Shown here: positions 55,153-64,000 of the stretch, in pieces
Position numbering within the stretch: the stretch's first letter is position 1
Layout: each line of letters begins with the position of its first letter
Origin: Proteobacteria bacterium UBA6921
GTDB lineage: Bacteria > Pseudomonadota > Gammaproteobacteria > SG8-11
Direction: 5' to 3'
DNA length: 64,000 nt
Assembly (NCBI GenBank): GCA_002450895.1
Contig: DKAR01000108.1
Location: 1 to 64,000, forward strand
The notes under the pieces: generated by a model
Databases searched by the model: none
What the model saw: only the letters and a program-made list of their open reading frames with translations
Told to the model about the DNA's origin: nothing
Translations under genes and position numbers: made by a program

Positions 55153-56436
55153 TCAGAGCGCCGCTTCGCGCGCGGCGGCGATCAGGGCCAGGCGGGCTAC
55201 AACGCCGTAGGCGTAAAACCGATTGACGTTTGCATCGGGATCCAGCGACGTGTCCGGTGCGTTGCACGGTTGCGCAAAGACCAGGGGACGGAATTCCATG
55301 CCCGGTGCATTCAGGCTTTCGTCGTCACCGCGCGCGTTGTGCACGCGATAAAATCCGCCCACGACAAAGTGGTCAATCATGTAAACGACCGGCTCGCATG
55401 CGGCACCGTCCCAGTTCTCAAACGTGTAGACGCCTTCCTGTAGAATGACTTTGGAAACAAGCTGACCGCCCTTTGACGCCGCCATCTTTGTGCGCTGCTT
55501 TCGATTGAGCACATACACTTCGTCCGGAGAATGGACCGACATTACACCCATTCCATACGTGCCCTGATCGGCCTTCATCACGACAAAGGGTTTGCGGTCC
55601 AGTTTGTACTCGTCGTACTTAAGCTGGATCGCCTTAAGCAACACGTCCACATTGCGCGCCAGGCAGTCTTCACCCTCGCGCTTCATGAAATCGATTTCGC
55701 CGCAGTTGCGGAACAGCGGATCAAAAAACCACGGATCGATTTCCACCAGGTCCGCGAACTCTTGCGCGACATCGCGATAGTGATTGAAGTGCGAAGACTT
55801 CAATCGGCTCCACCATCCAAGATTCGGCGAAGGGATGACGGGTTGTTCAATGTTTTCGAGCAGCGCGGGCCGTCCGTCCGACAAATCGTTATTGAGCAGC
55901 ACCGAACAGGGATCGAAGTCCGCCAGGTGCAGGCGATTTTTCGTGCGTCTCAACGGTTCGAGCGTCAGTTGCCGGCCCGAAGGGAGGTCGATTTTCTGCG
56001 GCGCGGAAAGATCCTGAATCAAGGAACCCACCCGCACTTCAAAGCCGGCTTTACCGACGATGTCCACCAGGCTCGCGACGCTTTCAAGGTAATGCAAATT
56101 GCGGGTGTGACTTTCCGGAATCAGCAGGATCTTCGCGGCCGTCGGACAGACCCGCTCGGTTGCCGCTTGCACCGCCTGAATGCACAGCGTCTCAAACGCC
56201 GGATTAAGATTGTTGAATCCACCGGGAAACAGATTGGTGTCGACCGGCGCAAGCTTAAAGCCGGAATTGCGCAGGTCGACCGAGCAATAAAACGGCGCGG
56301 GCGTCTTGCGCCACTGCTCGCGAAACCAGTGTTCGATCGCCGGTTGGCGGTCAAGAATGTGTCGCTCAAGCTCGAGCAACGGTCCTGTGAGGGCGGTGGT
56401 AAGGTTTGGTACTGACGCAACCTGAATTGTGCCCAT
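55153..56436 (-). CDS. gshA: Glutamate-cysteine ligase, PF08886-type GshA
   Basis: First step of glutathione synthesis, ATP-dependent joining of glutamate and cysteine. The 427-residue protein belongs to the less common family seen in Thiobacillus and related bacteria, not to the E. coli type. Landmarks: FYCSVDLRNSGFKLAPVDTNLFPGGFNNL, ILLIPESHTRN, the ATP-grasp-like FVVMKADQGTYGMGVMSV and VVYMIDHFVVGGFYRVHN. I start at 56436 (MGTIQVASVPNL); an in-frame Met at 56469 is the alternative. It occupies the place where Pseudomonas has gshB between tonB and pilG. Confidence 0.9.
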   Translation of the reverse strand: MGTIQVASVPNLTTALTGPLLELERHILDRQPAIEHWFREQWRKTPAPFYCSVDLRNSGFKLAPVDTNLFPGGFNNLNPAFETLCIQAVQAATERVCPTAAKILLIPESHTRNLHYLESVASLVDIVGKAGFEVRVGSLIQDLSAPQKIDLPSGRQLTLEPLRRTKNRLHLADFDPCSVLLNNDLSDGRPALLENIEQPVIPSPNLGWWSRLKSSHFNHYRDVAQEFADLVEIDPWFFDPLFRNCGEIDFMKREGEDCLARNVDVLLKAIQLKYDEYKLDRKPFVVMKADQGTYGMGVMSVHSPDEVYVLNRKQRTKMAASKGGQLVSKVILQEGVYTFENWDGAACEPVVYMIDHFVVGGFYRVHNARGDDESLNAPGMEFRPLVFAQPCNAPDTSLDPDANVNRFYAYGVVARLALIAAAREAAL

Positions 56437-56777
56437 GGATACAGCTTCCTCACGGTTTTTGTACGCCACGCCGGGCCGCGCTAATGTTGGCGCGCTTCCG
56501 TGCCGATACCCAACGCGTGAAATGGAATATAGTCCAATAGTGTGCTAAATAAACTGAACGATGCTAGGTTCTGCCGCATGGAAGGCGCCAGATTCATGAT
56601 CGCGTTAAATATCTCGCCGTTACCGGTCGTTAATATAGCAAGCGTTCGCGTCAGTTGATGTTCGGGCAGTCCGCGCATGGATCGGCCGTGACCCGGTCGT
56701 GTCCGGGATGTGCCAGCGATCATTATGCAACTGCGGGACTTTGAGGTCGATTGCAGCAGCCGTACGAGGTGGCGGAA
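56437..56777. other. 341-base divergent intergenic region, gshA / pilG
   Basis: No credible gene: the 80-codon minus-strand frame at 56481-56723 has no ribosome site, no domain and unremarkable composition. The segment should hold the promoters for gshA (leftward) and the pil-chp operon (rightward). It contains an AT-richer patch (56520-56560) but no convincing -35/-10 pair or long palindrome that I can point to. Confidence 0.6.
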
Positions 56778-57173
56778 GTGAGCGAAAGTCAGGAAGTCGG
56801 ATTTAGCGGCATCAAGGTAATGATCATCGACGATAGCAAGACGATTCGTCGAACGGCTGAGACCTTACTTAAGAAAGAAGGTTGCGACGTCATCACCGCG
56901 ACCGATGGATTCGAGGCGTTGTCGAAAATAACCGACAGTCGCCCCGATATCATTTTCATCGACATCATGATGCCACGCCTGGACGGTTACCAGACGTGTG
57001 CGCTGATCAAGCGCAACAAGAGTTACAAGGATACGCCGGTGATTTTGCTCACCAGCAAGGACGGGCTGTTCGATCGTGCGCGCGGCCGGATCGTTGGTTC
57101 CGATCAGTACCTGACGAAGCCGTTCACCCGCGAGGAGTTGCTTGGCGCGATCAAGGAGTACGTCAAGAAGTAG
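56778..57173 (+). CDS. pilG: Twitching motility response regulator PilG
   Basis: Single-domain CheY-like receiver that promotes pilus extension when phosphorylated by ChpA. I choose the GTG at 56778 (131 residues, GAGGT ribosome site seven bases upstream); a TTG at 56751 is possible. The motifs VMIIDDSKTIRRTAETLLKK, phospho-acceptor Asp in IIFIDIMMPRLDGYQTCALIK, LLTSKDGLFDRARGRIVGSDQYLTKPF are nearly as in Pseudomonas PilG. It opens pilGHIJK-chpA. Confidence 0.93.
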   Translation: MSESQEVGFSGIKVMIIDDSKTIRRTAETLLKKEGCDVITATDGFEALSKITDSRPDIIFIDIMMPRLDGYQTCALIKRNKSYKDTPVILLTSKDGLFDRARGRIVGSDQYLTKPFTREELLGAIKEYVKK

Positions 57174-57219
57174 TTAACGCTGAACCACGCAAACGAGATT
57201 TGTTGAAACGGAGAAGACC

Positions 57220-57585
57220 ATGGCCACAGTTTTAATCGTCGACGATTCACCCACGGAAGTGCACGTGTTGAAGACGATGCTTGAAAAGAACGGATACAGC
57301 GTCATCACCGCCACCAGCGGTGAGCAGGGTATCGCGGTTGCCAAGGAACGGAAGCCGGACCTCGTCCTGATGGACATCGTCATGCCCGGACTGAACGGGT
57401 TCCAGGCCACGCGCCAGCTGACGACGAATCCGGAAACCGCTCATATCCCGGTCATCATCGTGACGACCAAGAATCAGGAGACCGACCGCGTGTGGGGTTT
57501 GCGGCAAGGCGCCAAGGATTACGTCACCAAGCCGGCGAATGAGCAGGAGCTGATCGGCAAAATTCGCACCGCGATGGGTGGCTAG
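57220..57585 (+). CDS. pilH: Twitching motility response regulator PilH
   Basis: A 121-residue CheY-like receiver that counteracts PilG and favours retraction. Acidic pair in LIVDDSPTEVHVLKTML, phospho-acceptor Asp in LVLMDIVMPGLNGFQATRQL, and lysine in DYVTKPANEQEL. CGGAGAAG precedes the ATG. It lies 46 bases after pilG. Confidence 0.95.
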   Translation: MATVLIVDDSPTEVHVLKTMLEKNGYSVITATSGEQGIAVAKERKPDLVLMDIVMPGLNGFQATRQLTTNPETAHIPVIIVTTKNQETDRVWGLRQGAKDYVTKPANEQELIGKIRTAMGG

Positions 57586-57603
57586 TCCGAGAGATTGAGA
57601 ATT

Positions 57604-58149
57604 ATGAGCCGGGCGAAACACTCCCATCCGTTCGAGTTACTGCGCGCACTGGAAGAAAAATACCAGGGCTCGGCCGCAGGCTTGCCGCAGCAGCGCGAAA
57701 TCAAAAAGCCGTGGACGGGAATCGGTTTTCGAATCGGCGATGTTAATCTGGTGGCCGGCGTGGACGACGTCCACGAAATCCTTTATTACCCGCGCCTCAC
57801 TGTTATTCCCGGCACCAAAGGTTGGGTGCGCGGAATGGCGAATGTCCGCGGTACGTTGCTGCCGATCATCGATCTGAAGCAGTTTCTGGGTCAGCCGCCG
57901 GTGACGATACACGCCCGCTCGCGCGTGCTGGTCGTCCAATACGGCGAATTGAGCGCCGGGCTCCTGGTCGATCAGGTCGCAGGACTAAAACACTTTCACG
58001 AAGATCATGTGCGGAAGATGAACGGGGCCGCGTACGAAGCCCTCACGCAATATCTGAAGGGAGCCTACCAGCAACAAGATGTGGACTGGTACGTATTCAG
58101 TTTCAGGGAGCTGGTCGAAAATCCGGACTTTATACGAATCGCCGCGTAG
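57604..58149 (+). CDS. pilI: CheW-like adaptor PilI
   Basis: A 181-residue CheW-domain coupling protein linking the PilJ receptor to the ChpA kinase. CheW features are seen in GFRIGDVNLVAGVDDVHEILYYPRLTVIPGTKGWVRGMANVRGTLLPIIDLKQFLG and LLVDQVAGLKHF. The start at 57604 (MSRAKHSHPF) follows a GAGA-rich ribosome site and lies 18 bases after pilH. Confidence 0.94.
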   Translation: MSRAKHSHPFELLRALEEKYQGSAAGLPQQREIKKPWTGIGFRIGDVNLVAGVDDVHEILYYPRLTVIPGTKGWVRGMANVRGTLLPIIDLKQFLGQPPVTIHARSRVLVVQYGELSAGLLVDQVAGLKHFHEDHVRKMNGAAYEALTQYLKGAYQQQDVDWYVFSFRELVENPDFIRIAA

Positions 58150-58236
58150 CGGCGTATTCCGCGATTTTGCTAAAGCTTTCTCATCATAGGCCGTAATTAC
58201 CGAACAATGACCCATTGGGCTTAGGGAGCCGTGAGT

Positions 58237-60327
58237 ATGAAGAACGTCAGCGCGAAGACCGCGAAAATGAAACAAGCGATGTCGGTGGGCGGCGGTATGG
58301 CCCAGCGATTATTGGAAAACAAGCGTCAGGCGCTCTTCGGCGCGGGCCTGCTTGTATTCATCCTCGCGATGTTCATCACCTTCGTCTACGTCGGTATCCA
58401 GTCCGGCTACGATAAGGAATACATCACCAAAGCGGGCGAACTCCGCGTGTTGTCGCAGAACATCGTGAAGAACGCGGCTGAAGCCTCCTCTGCAAACGTC
58501 GAAGCGTTCCCGCTGCTGAGCGAATCGCGCAACAGCTTCCAGACCATTCTGGATAACTTGCAGAACGGCGACTCCGAGAGGGGAACTCCAAAGGCACCGA
58601 AAAAGGTTGGTGAGAACCTGGATGCGGTGGCCAAGCGCTGGGTTGCTTTCCGCGACGGCGCTGACCAGATTCTGAAAGCCGAAGGCGCGATCCGCCAGAT
58701 CAACGAATTTGTCGCACACATCAACAACTCGATGCCGAACCTGCTCGCGCTGTCAGACGAAGTCGTGCAGATCATGATCGACATTAACGCCAAACCGCAG
58801 CAGGTTTACATCGCATCCCGTCAGTTGATGTTGTCGCAACGTATGTCGTTCAACGTCAGCAAGATCCTGCAAGGTGGCCAGGGCGCCGCGACCGCTGCCG
58901 ACCGATTCGGCCGTGACGCCGCACTGTTCGGCAAGGTTCTCGAAGCGATGCTCAAGGGCAACAAGACGATGAGCATTGCAAAGATTTCCGACCCCGATGC
59001 ACTGGAAAAACTGCAGGAAGTCACCGAGGCGTATTCGGAAGTGAGCGTGCTGGTCACGAAGATTCTGGAAAAGACGCCGGACCTGTTCAAGGCGCAGGAA
59101 TCCGCGAGCGTGATGTTCACGGAATCAGAAGCCTTCCTGAAAGATACCACCGACCTGAACTCCGGTTTCGTCGGCCTCGGCGAATCGCGCGGCGCGCAAT
59201 CAACCCTGGGCGGTGCGTTCGGACTGCTGGCGGTTGCCATGCTCGTCTTGCTGGGTATCGAACTGAACAAGGAAACGCAGGTTCGTCTGCGTGAAACGCA
59301 GGACCGCAACCGCGAAACGGAACGCCAGAACAAGGAAAACCAGGAAGCCATTATGCGACTGCTCGATGAAATCGGCGGCCTCGCTGACGGTGACCTGACA
59401 ACCCACGCGACGGTGAGCGAAAACTTCACGGGCGCCATCGCCGACGCTATCAACTTCGCCATCGACGCGTTGCGCAAACTGGTCACCACGATTAACGAAA
59501 CGACCGTGCAGGTCTCTGCGGCGGCCCAGGAAACGCAGGCAACGGCGATGCATCTTGCCGAAGCTTCCGATCACCAAGCCCAGCAGATTACCGCGGTGTC
59601 TGCGGCCGTGAACGAAATGGCAGCGTCAATTGAACAAGTGTCGAATAACGCTATTTCATCCACCGAGGTTGCGCAAAAGGCCGTTAATATCGCCAACAAG
59701 GGCGCCACGGCGGTGCAAAACACGGTTAAAGGTATGGACTCGATTCGCGAATCGATCCAGGAAACCTCCAAGCGTATTAAACGTCTGGGTGAAAGCTCGC
59801 AGGAAATCGGCGACATCATCGAACTGATTTCCGACATCGCCGACCAAACGAACATTCTGGCCTTGAACGCGGCGATTCAGGCCGCCATGGCCGGTGAAGC
59901 GGGCCGCGGTTTCGCGGTCGTCGCGGACGAAGTCCAACGCCTTGCTGAACGCGCCACCGACGCTACGAAACAGATTGAAAGCCTGGTGCGCACCATTCAG
60001 TCCGACACCAAGGAAGCCGTGTCGTCGATGGAACAATCGACGTCGGGCGTGGTGAACGGAGCGAAGCTGGCGCAAAACGCCGGTGAATCGCTGACCGAAA
60101 TTGAATCCGTGTCGCACCACCTCGCAGACATCATTCAAAACATTACGGACGCCGCGCAACAACAGGCCACAGCGGCGACCAGCATCTCCGAAACGATGAA
60201 CGTGATTCAGGAAGTCACCACGCAAACCTCGGCCGGTACCAACGAAACCGCGGTATCGATCGGAAACCTCGCCGAACTGGCGAACGAGCTGCGTAAGTCC
60301 GTTTCGGGCTTCAAGCTGCCGGCGTAA
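58237..60327 (+). CDS. pilJ: Type IV pilus chemoreceptor PilJ
   Basis: A 696-residue methyl-accepting chemotaxis protein of the Pil-Chp system. TM1 is at about 35-55; a ~260-residue periplasmic region holds two PilJ-type helical domains, each with the signature seen in [18 protein letters not shown] and [21 protein letters not shown]2 is near 322-342; then a HAMP-like linker and the signalling domain with tip [25 protein letters not shown] lies nine bases before the ATG at 58237; a GTG at 58231 is less well spaced. Confidence 0.96.
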   Translation: MKNVSAKTAKMKQAMSVGGGMAQRLLENKRQALFGAGLLVFILAMFITFVYVGIQSGYDKEYITKAGELRVLSQNIVKNAAEASSANVEAFPLLSESRNSFQTILDNLQNGDSERGTPKAPKKVGENLDAVAKRWVAFRDGADQILKAEGAIRQINEFVAHINNSMPNLLALSDEVVQIMIDINAKPQQVYIASRQLMLSQRMSFNVSKILQGGQGAATAADRFGRDAALFGKVLEAMLKGNKTMSIAKISDPDALEKLQEVTEAYSEVSVLVTKILEKTPDLFKAQESASVMFTESEAFLKDTTDLNSGFVGLGESRGAQSTLGGAFGLLAVAMLVLLGIELNKETQVRLRETQDRNRETERQNKENQEAIMRLLDEIGGLADGDLTTHATVSENFTGAIADAINFAIDALRKLVTTINETTVQVSAAAQETQATAMHLAEASDHQAQQITAVSAAVNEMAASIEQVSNNAISSTEVAQKAVNIANKGATAVQNTVKGMDSIRESIQETSKRIKRLGESSQEIGDIIELISDIADQTNILALNAAIQAAMAGEAGRGFAVVADEVQRLAERATDATKQIESLVRTIQSDTKEAVSSMEQSTSGVVNGAKLAQNAGESLTEIESVSHHLADIIQNITDAAQQQATAATSISETMNVIQEVTTQTSAGTNETAVSIGNLAELANELRKSVSGFKLPA

Positions 60328-60417
60328 TCGCAAAAGTTCGCGCTGCATACGCGGCGCGAACCTTCGGCCGCGCGCCTCGTTCGCGTGCCGTTGAACGCAC
60401 AAGAAGGCGCGTAAACG

Positions 60418-61308
60418 ATGGCAAGTTCTCTTGCGGCACACGCAGACTTCGACATGAGCTCCGCTCCAAACGACGACGTGGAATTCACGCAATGGGTGGA
60501 ATTGCTCAGTCAGCGCATTGGATTGCGCGACGCGCACATTCGCCGCTCTTTCCTGGATCAATGCATCGGCCGGCGCATGCAACAGTGCCGGGCGAAATCC
60601 CGTCGCGAATACTATGAGTTACTTTCCGACGGTTCCGCCGGGCAAAAAGAATGGGAAGGCCTCATTCAGCTGCTGCCGTTGCACGAAACACGATTCATGC
60701 GTCACGAGAGTTCGCTCCGCCTGGTCCGCGACTATGTTGGCCGGGTGGCAAAAGATCCGTCCCGTGCGGGACAGCCGGTCACGCTTTGGAGCGCCGGATG
60801 CTCGACGGGTGAAGAGAGCTACTCGCTCGCAATTACGGCCCTGGATGCCGTGGCGGATGCCGGATCGACACTTGAAGTTCAGGTTATCGGCAGTGACCTG
60901 TGTCGCAGCTCCCTCGACGTGGGACGCAAGGGGGTCTACTCGAAGCGCCAGATGACGAATCTGGCCGCAGGACAAATCGAGAGCTATTTCGACCCGGTGG
61001 ATACGGACAGCTACGAGGTGAATACACGGCTCCGGAGCGTGGTCCGGTTCGTGCCGATTAACCTTGTTGAGGAACGCACCGATACAGGTCATGTCGGGAT
61101 GGTCGATGTGGCGTTTTGCCAGAATGTATTGATCTATTTCGACAATGACACGCGGGCGCGTGTCTGCAACCGCATTGCGGAGCATGTGCTCCCGGGCGGC
61201 CTTTTGGTTTTGGGCGCCGGGGAAATCCTGCGCTGGAATCACGCGCAGCTAAAACGCGCGGGCGACGACGACACGCTCGCATATCAGAAACTTTCTACAG
61301 TGGTGTAG
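60418..61308 (+). CDS. pilK: CheR-type methyltransferase PilK
   Basis: A 296-residue SAM-dependent protein glutamate methyltransferase expected to methylate PilJ. It has an N-terminal helical CheR domain (RIGLRDAHIRRSFLDQCIGRRM), motif LHETRFMRHESSLR, SAM-binding LWSAGCSTGEESYSLAI, and DVAFCQNVLIYFDNDTRARVCNRIAEHVLPGG, all as in CheR. It lies 90 bases after pilJ and 9 bases before chpA. Confidence 0.93.
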   Translation: MASSLAAHADFDMSSAPNDDVEFTQWVELLSQRIGLRDAHIRRSFLDQCIGRRMQQCRAKSRREYYELLSDGSAGQKEWEGLIQLLPLHETRFMRHESSLRLVRDYVGRVAKDPSRAGQPVTLWSAGCSTGEESYSLAITALDAVADAGSTLEVQVIGSDLCRSSLDVGRKGVYSKRQMTNLAAGQIESYFDPVDTDSYEVNTRLRSVVRFVPINLVEERTDTGHVGMVDVAFCQNVLIYFDNDTRARVCNRIAEHVLPGGLLVLGAGEILRWNHAQLKRAGDDDTLAYQKLSTVV

Positions 61309-61317
61309 GACGTGAGC

Positions 61318-64000
61318 ATGGCATCCGGTTCAATTGATATCAAAGCCCTGAACTGGCTCAAGGGTGAAATTGGCGAAACGCTCGACAACGTGCGTCAGGC
61401 GCTCGAGGTTTATGTTGAGAAGCAGGAAGCCGCGAAGCTTGACTTCATCATCGCGAACCTGCACCAGATCACAGGCACACTGCACATCGTCGAATTATTC
61501 GGCCCCGCGCTGCTTTCCGAGGAAATGGAAAACCTTGCCCGCGCCTTGAAAAACGGCCAGGTGAAGCAGGCGCAGGATGCTTTTGAAACGCTGACGCGCG
61601 GCATACTGCAATTGCCCGCCTACCTTGAACATTTGCGACTTGGCAATCCGGATCAGCCGATCGTTTTGCTTTCGTTGCTCAACGATATTCGTGCGGCCTA
61701 CGGGCAACACCTGCTTTCAGAAAGCAGCATGTTTTCCCCGGATCTCGAAATCTATCCGGACGGAAGTCCGGATGCGGAAGCCCCTGCTGACATTCGCCCG
61801 ACCGCCAAGAAGCTGCGCACCGTTTTCCAGACCGCGCTGCTTGGATGGTTCCGCGATGCGGAATCGACGAAACACCTGCGCAAACTGTCGTTCGTAATTT
61901 CGCAGCTGGAATCCGCCTCGCGCAGCGCGCCTGCCCGCCAGCTGTGGTGGATTGCGCAAGGCGTGGTGGAAGCGCTCGCCGACAAGGCCATCGATAGCAC
62001 GGTTTCGATCAAGTCGCTGATGGGACAGATCGACCGCCAGATCAAGCGCGTTGTTTCCGGAGGCGATTCCGCGATCGAGAAGGATCGCCCGACCGATCTG
62101 TTGAAGAATCTGCTCTTTTACGTTGCGCAGGCCGGCACGCCCGGGACCCGTGCGTCTGAAATCCAGAAACGATTCAAGCTGCGTGAGCTGTTGCCCACCG
62201 CAGGCGACCTGAGCAGGACACAAGGTGACCTGCTGGGTGCAGGTTCCGGTGTCATGGACAATGTCGCGGGCGCCATTCGCGAGGACGTACTGTCACTCAA
62301 GGATGCCATCGATCTGTTCGTTCGTTCCAAAGACCATCCGATTGCCGAACTCGAACCGGTGGCAACCAAACTTCGCACCATCGCCGACACACTCGGAATT
62401 CTCGGGCTGGGCAAACTGCGAAAGTCTGTTAAGGATCAGGAAGCGGTACTGAAAGAGTTGCTCGACGGCGTACGACCGCTGTCGGACGACGCGGTCATGA
62501 ACATCGCCAGCACTTTGCTGTACGTTGAGTCGTCACTGACCAACCTGCATCGCGGCGACTCCGAAGTTCCGGACAGCAACGAGGAGCGTACCGAATCGCC
62601 GTTGCCCGATAGCGAATATCGCGCACTGGTCAATCATACGGTCGGTGAAGCTCGCGTTGTCCTGGCCAAGATCAAGGATCATATCGTTCAGTTCCTCGCC
62701 TCGCCTGGCGCGTTCGACATTCTCGAGCCGGTGCCAGCGCTCGCAAACGACATCAAGGGCGCGTTGTCGGTAATGGGATATAGCCGAGCCGCAGATCTAC
62801 TGTCGCTGGCGTCGCAATTTGTCAGCGAAAAGATCCTGGCGACACGTGTCGAGATCCAACAGCAGCAACTGGACGCCCTCGCCGATGCGATTACCGGTGT
62901 CGAGTACTTCCTGGAAAACGTGGAAGACGACCCGATCGGCTCCAACAACAGCCTGGTACTGGCGGCCGATGCGCTGCGCAAACTGGGCATGCAGGTTCCG
63001 GCAGGCATGGGATCTGTTGCTGACATTCCGGACATGGCTCCGCCCAAAACGGCACCCGCCAAGGAAATATCGAAAGACACCAAAGAAGCGACGAAAGAAA
63101 AGAAATCAAAGAAGAAATCAGCGGAACCCGCGCCGCCTGTTGAGGCGAAAAAAGCCCAACCCGCGCCTGCGCCGCCGAAGCCTGCCGCGGCGTCCGCGCT
63201 GCCGCCGGAAGTCGACGAGGAAGTCCGCGAGATTTTTCTCGAAGAGGCCACCGAAGAGTCCGCGAGCATCAATACGAATCTTGTCGCGTGGAAGAGGAAC
63301 CTGGAAGACAACGACGCGCTGCGCACGTTGCGTCGATCGTTCCACACCGTAAAAGGCAGTGGGCGCATTGTCGGCGCCATGGAGATCGGCGAATTCGCGT
63401 GGTCCGTCGAGAACATGCTGAACCGGGTTATTGATCGCACGGTACAGGCAACGCCTGCCGTATTTGACGTACTCGAAGAAGCTGCGGAGCTGTTGCCCAA
63501 ACTCATCGAAGAACTGCGCGCCAACACCAGTGGTGGTGTCCTCGTTGCGCCCCTGATCGAAAACGCACATCGGATCGCGCGCGGCGAACCGCCGTTGAAG
63601 CGTACGGCGCAGCCCGCGGCTGCCTCGGTCGCACAGACCGAAACGCCCGCGCCAGCCACGCCGGTGGTTGAAGAAATTACGCTTGACGCCACTCCGGCAC
63701 AGGAGCCGGAAATTATCGCGTCGGAACCGGTTGTCGCGGAAGAGGCCCCGCTGGTCGAAGAAATCACCGTGTCCGACGAACTCGTCTTTGCGGACGAACC
63801 GGAGCCGGCAACGGTCGCGGAAGAAGAATCTGCGGATTCAATCGATCCGGTCCTGGCAGAGATATTCGCGAACGAAGCGCACGCGCATCTCTCGGCGCTG
63901 GACAATTTTATCGCCGAGTGCCGGAACGCGACTGCACCCTGCAACGTGAATGAGAGCGTAATTCGAGCGCTGCATACACTGACCGGCAGTTCGCACCTGG
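61318..64000 (+). CDS. chpA: Chemotaxis histidine kinase ChpA/PilL, N-terminal part
   Basis: The frame stays open from the ATG at 61318 to the window end (894 codons), so the 3' part with the kinase, CheW and receiver domains is missing. In Pseudomonas ChpA is a giant hybrid kinase with many Hpt domains. Here the first ~570 residues are helical, with Hpt-like stretches such as ANLHQITGTLHIVEL; a Lys/Ala/Pro-rich linker (about 580-625) leads to a clear Hpt domain (RRSFHTVKGSGRIVGAMEIGEFAW); a second Glu/Ala/Pro-rich linker (about 770-840) leads to another one beginning near the end (VIRALHTLTGSSHL). ATG could be replaced by the GTG at 61312. Confidence 0.93.
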   Translation, partial: MASGSIDIKALNWLKGEIGETLDNVRQALEVYVEKQEAAKLDFIIANLHQITGTLHIVELFGPALLSEEMENLARALKNGQVKQAQDAFETLTRGILQLPAYLEHLRLGNPDQPIVLLSLLNDIRAAYGQHLLSESSMFSPDLEIYPDGSPDAEAPADIRPTAKKLRTVFQTALLGWFRDAESTKHLRKLSFVISQLESASRSAPARQLWWIAQGVVEALADKAIDSTVSIKSLMGQIDRQIKRVVSGGDSAIEKDRPTDLLKNLLFYVAQAGTPGTRASEIQKRFKLRELLPTAGDLSRTQGDLLGAGSGVMDNVAGAIREDVLSLKDAIDLFVRSKDHPIAELEPVATKLRTIADTLGILGLGKLRKSVKDQEAVLKELLDGVRPLSDDAVMNIASTLLYVESSLTNLHRGDSEVPDSNEERTESPLPDSEYRALVNHTVGEARVVLAKIKDHIVQFLASPGAFDILEPVPALANDIKGALSVMGYSRAADLLSLASQFVSEKILATRVEIQQQQLDALADAITGVEYFLENVEDDPIGSNNSLVLAADALRKLGMQVPAGMGSVADIPDMAPPKTAPAKEISKDTKEATKEKKSKKKSAEPAPPVEAKKAQPAPAPPKPAAASALPPEVDEEVREIFLEEATEESASINTNLVAWKRNLEDNDALRTLRRSFHTVKGSGRIVGAMEIGEFAWSVENMLNRVIDRTVQATPAVFDVLEEAAELLPKLIEELRANTSGGVLVAPLIENAHRIARGEPPLKRTAQPAAASVAQTETPAPATPVVEEITLDATPAQEPEIIASEPVVAEEAPLVEEITVSDELVFADEPEPATVAEEESADSIDPVLAEIFANEAHAHLSALDNFIAECRNATAPCNVNESVIRALHTLTGSSHL

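Noticed and set aside
55531..56415. 294-codon plus-strand frame opposite gshA
   Set aside because: No recognisable domain; gshA on the other strand is supported along its whole length.
56481..56723. 80-codon minus-strand frame between gshA and pilG
   Set aside because: No ribosome site, no similarity I recognise, and it lies in the expected promoter region.
62688..63944. 418-codon Ser/Ala-rich minus-strand frame opposite chpA
   Set aside because: The chpA frame is continuous with Hpt motifs; the Ser-rich frame arises from reading its Glu/Ala/Pro linkers backwards.

Overview
The window is a dense stretch of chromosome (about 68 protein genes, few gaps over 150 bases) that reads as a gammaproteobacterium of moderately high GC. 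The evidence is gene order. Several blocks match arrangements I know from Pseudomonas and relatives: gpmI-envC-ctpA; rdgB-rph; rpmB-rpmG; desA; comF next to bioB-F-H-C-D; ftsY-ftsE-ftsX-rpoH; dut-algC with argB and pyrE further on; yggU-yggT-proC-yggS-pilT-pilU; and pyrC'-pyrB-pyrR-yqgF-yqgE-tonB beside pilG-H-I-J-K-chpA. It is probably not Pseudomonas itself: a perfect CIRCE operator stands before rpoH, glutathione synthesis starts with the PF08886-type GshA, and the blocks are separated by genes absent from the Pseudomonas order. No rRNA, tRNA, CRISPR array, insertion sequence or prophage was seen.

Layout. 1-5.2 kb: glycolysis, cell-wall hydrolase control, a periplasmic protease, a DJ-1 protein, then rdgB and rph on the other strand. 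5.3-7.7 kb: ribosomal proteins L28 and L33, a DesA-type desaturase and a YfaZ-like outer-membrane protein. 7.7-14.7 kb: comF and a tightly overlapping biotin operon that ends in a large membrane protein. 14.7-18.3 kb: ftsYEX and rpoH. 18.4-23.1 kb: a pair of M16 peptidases, dut and algC. 23.1-26.1 kb: a chemoreceptor divergent from a response regulator with a degenerate GGDEF domain. 26.1-34.4 kb: argB followed on the same strand by a TauE-like exporter, a cation/Ca2+ exchanger and a seven-gene Mrp Na+/H+ antiporter operon. 34.5-41.4 kb: a LysR regulator, a small membrane protein, pyrE, xth, a methyltransferase, a dynamin-like GTPase, yggU and yggT. 41.4-46.3 kb: proC, a six-heme lipoprotein cytochrome, yggS, pilT and pilU. 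46.5-53.1 kb: a double-TonB-domain periplasmic protein, a PyrK-like flavoprotein, a catalytically dead dihydroorotase, pyrB, pyrR, yqgF, yqgE and tonB. 53.1-56.4 kb: a Gx-type membrane protein, a NusG-II protein, ApbE and gshA. 56.8-64 kb: the Pil-Chp chemosensory system that controls type IV pili, with chpA cut by the window end.

The type IV pilus theme is the strongest functional link: the retraction ATPases PilT and PilU and the Chp signalling system that controls them bracket the pyrimidine block. The less ordinary parts are the CIRCE/rpoH arrangement, the six-heme lipoprotein, the TonB paralogue without a membrane anchor, an apparently orphan PyrK, and the ApbE/NusG-II/Gx cluster, which with the cytochrome hints at extracytoplasmic redox chemistry. 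I found no clear case of a wholly new multi-gene system; these are the best candidates.
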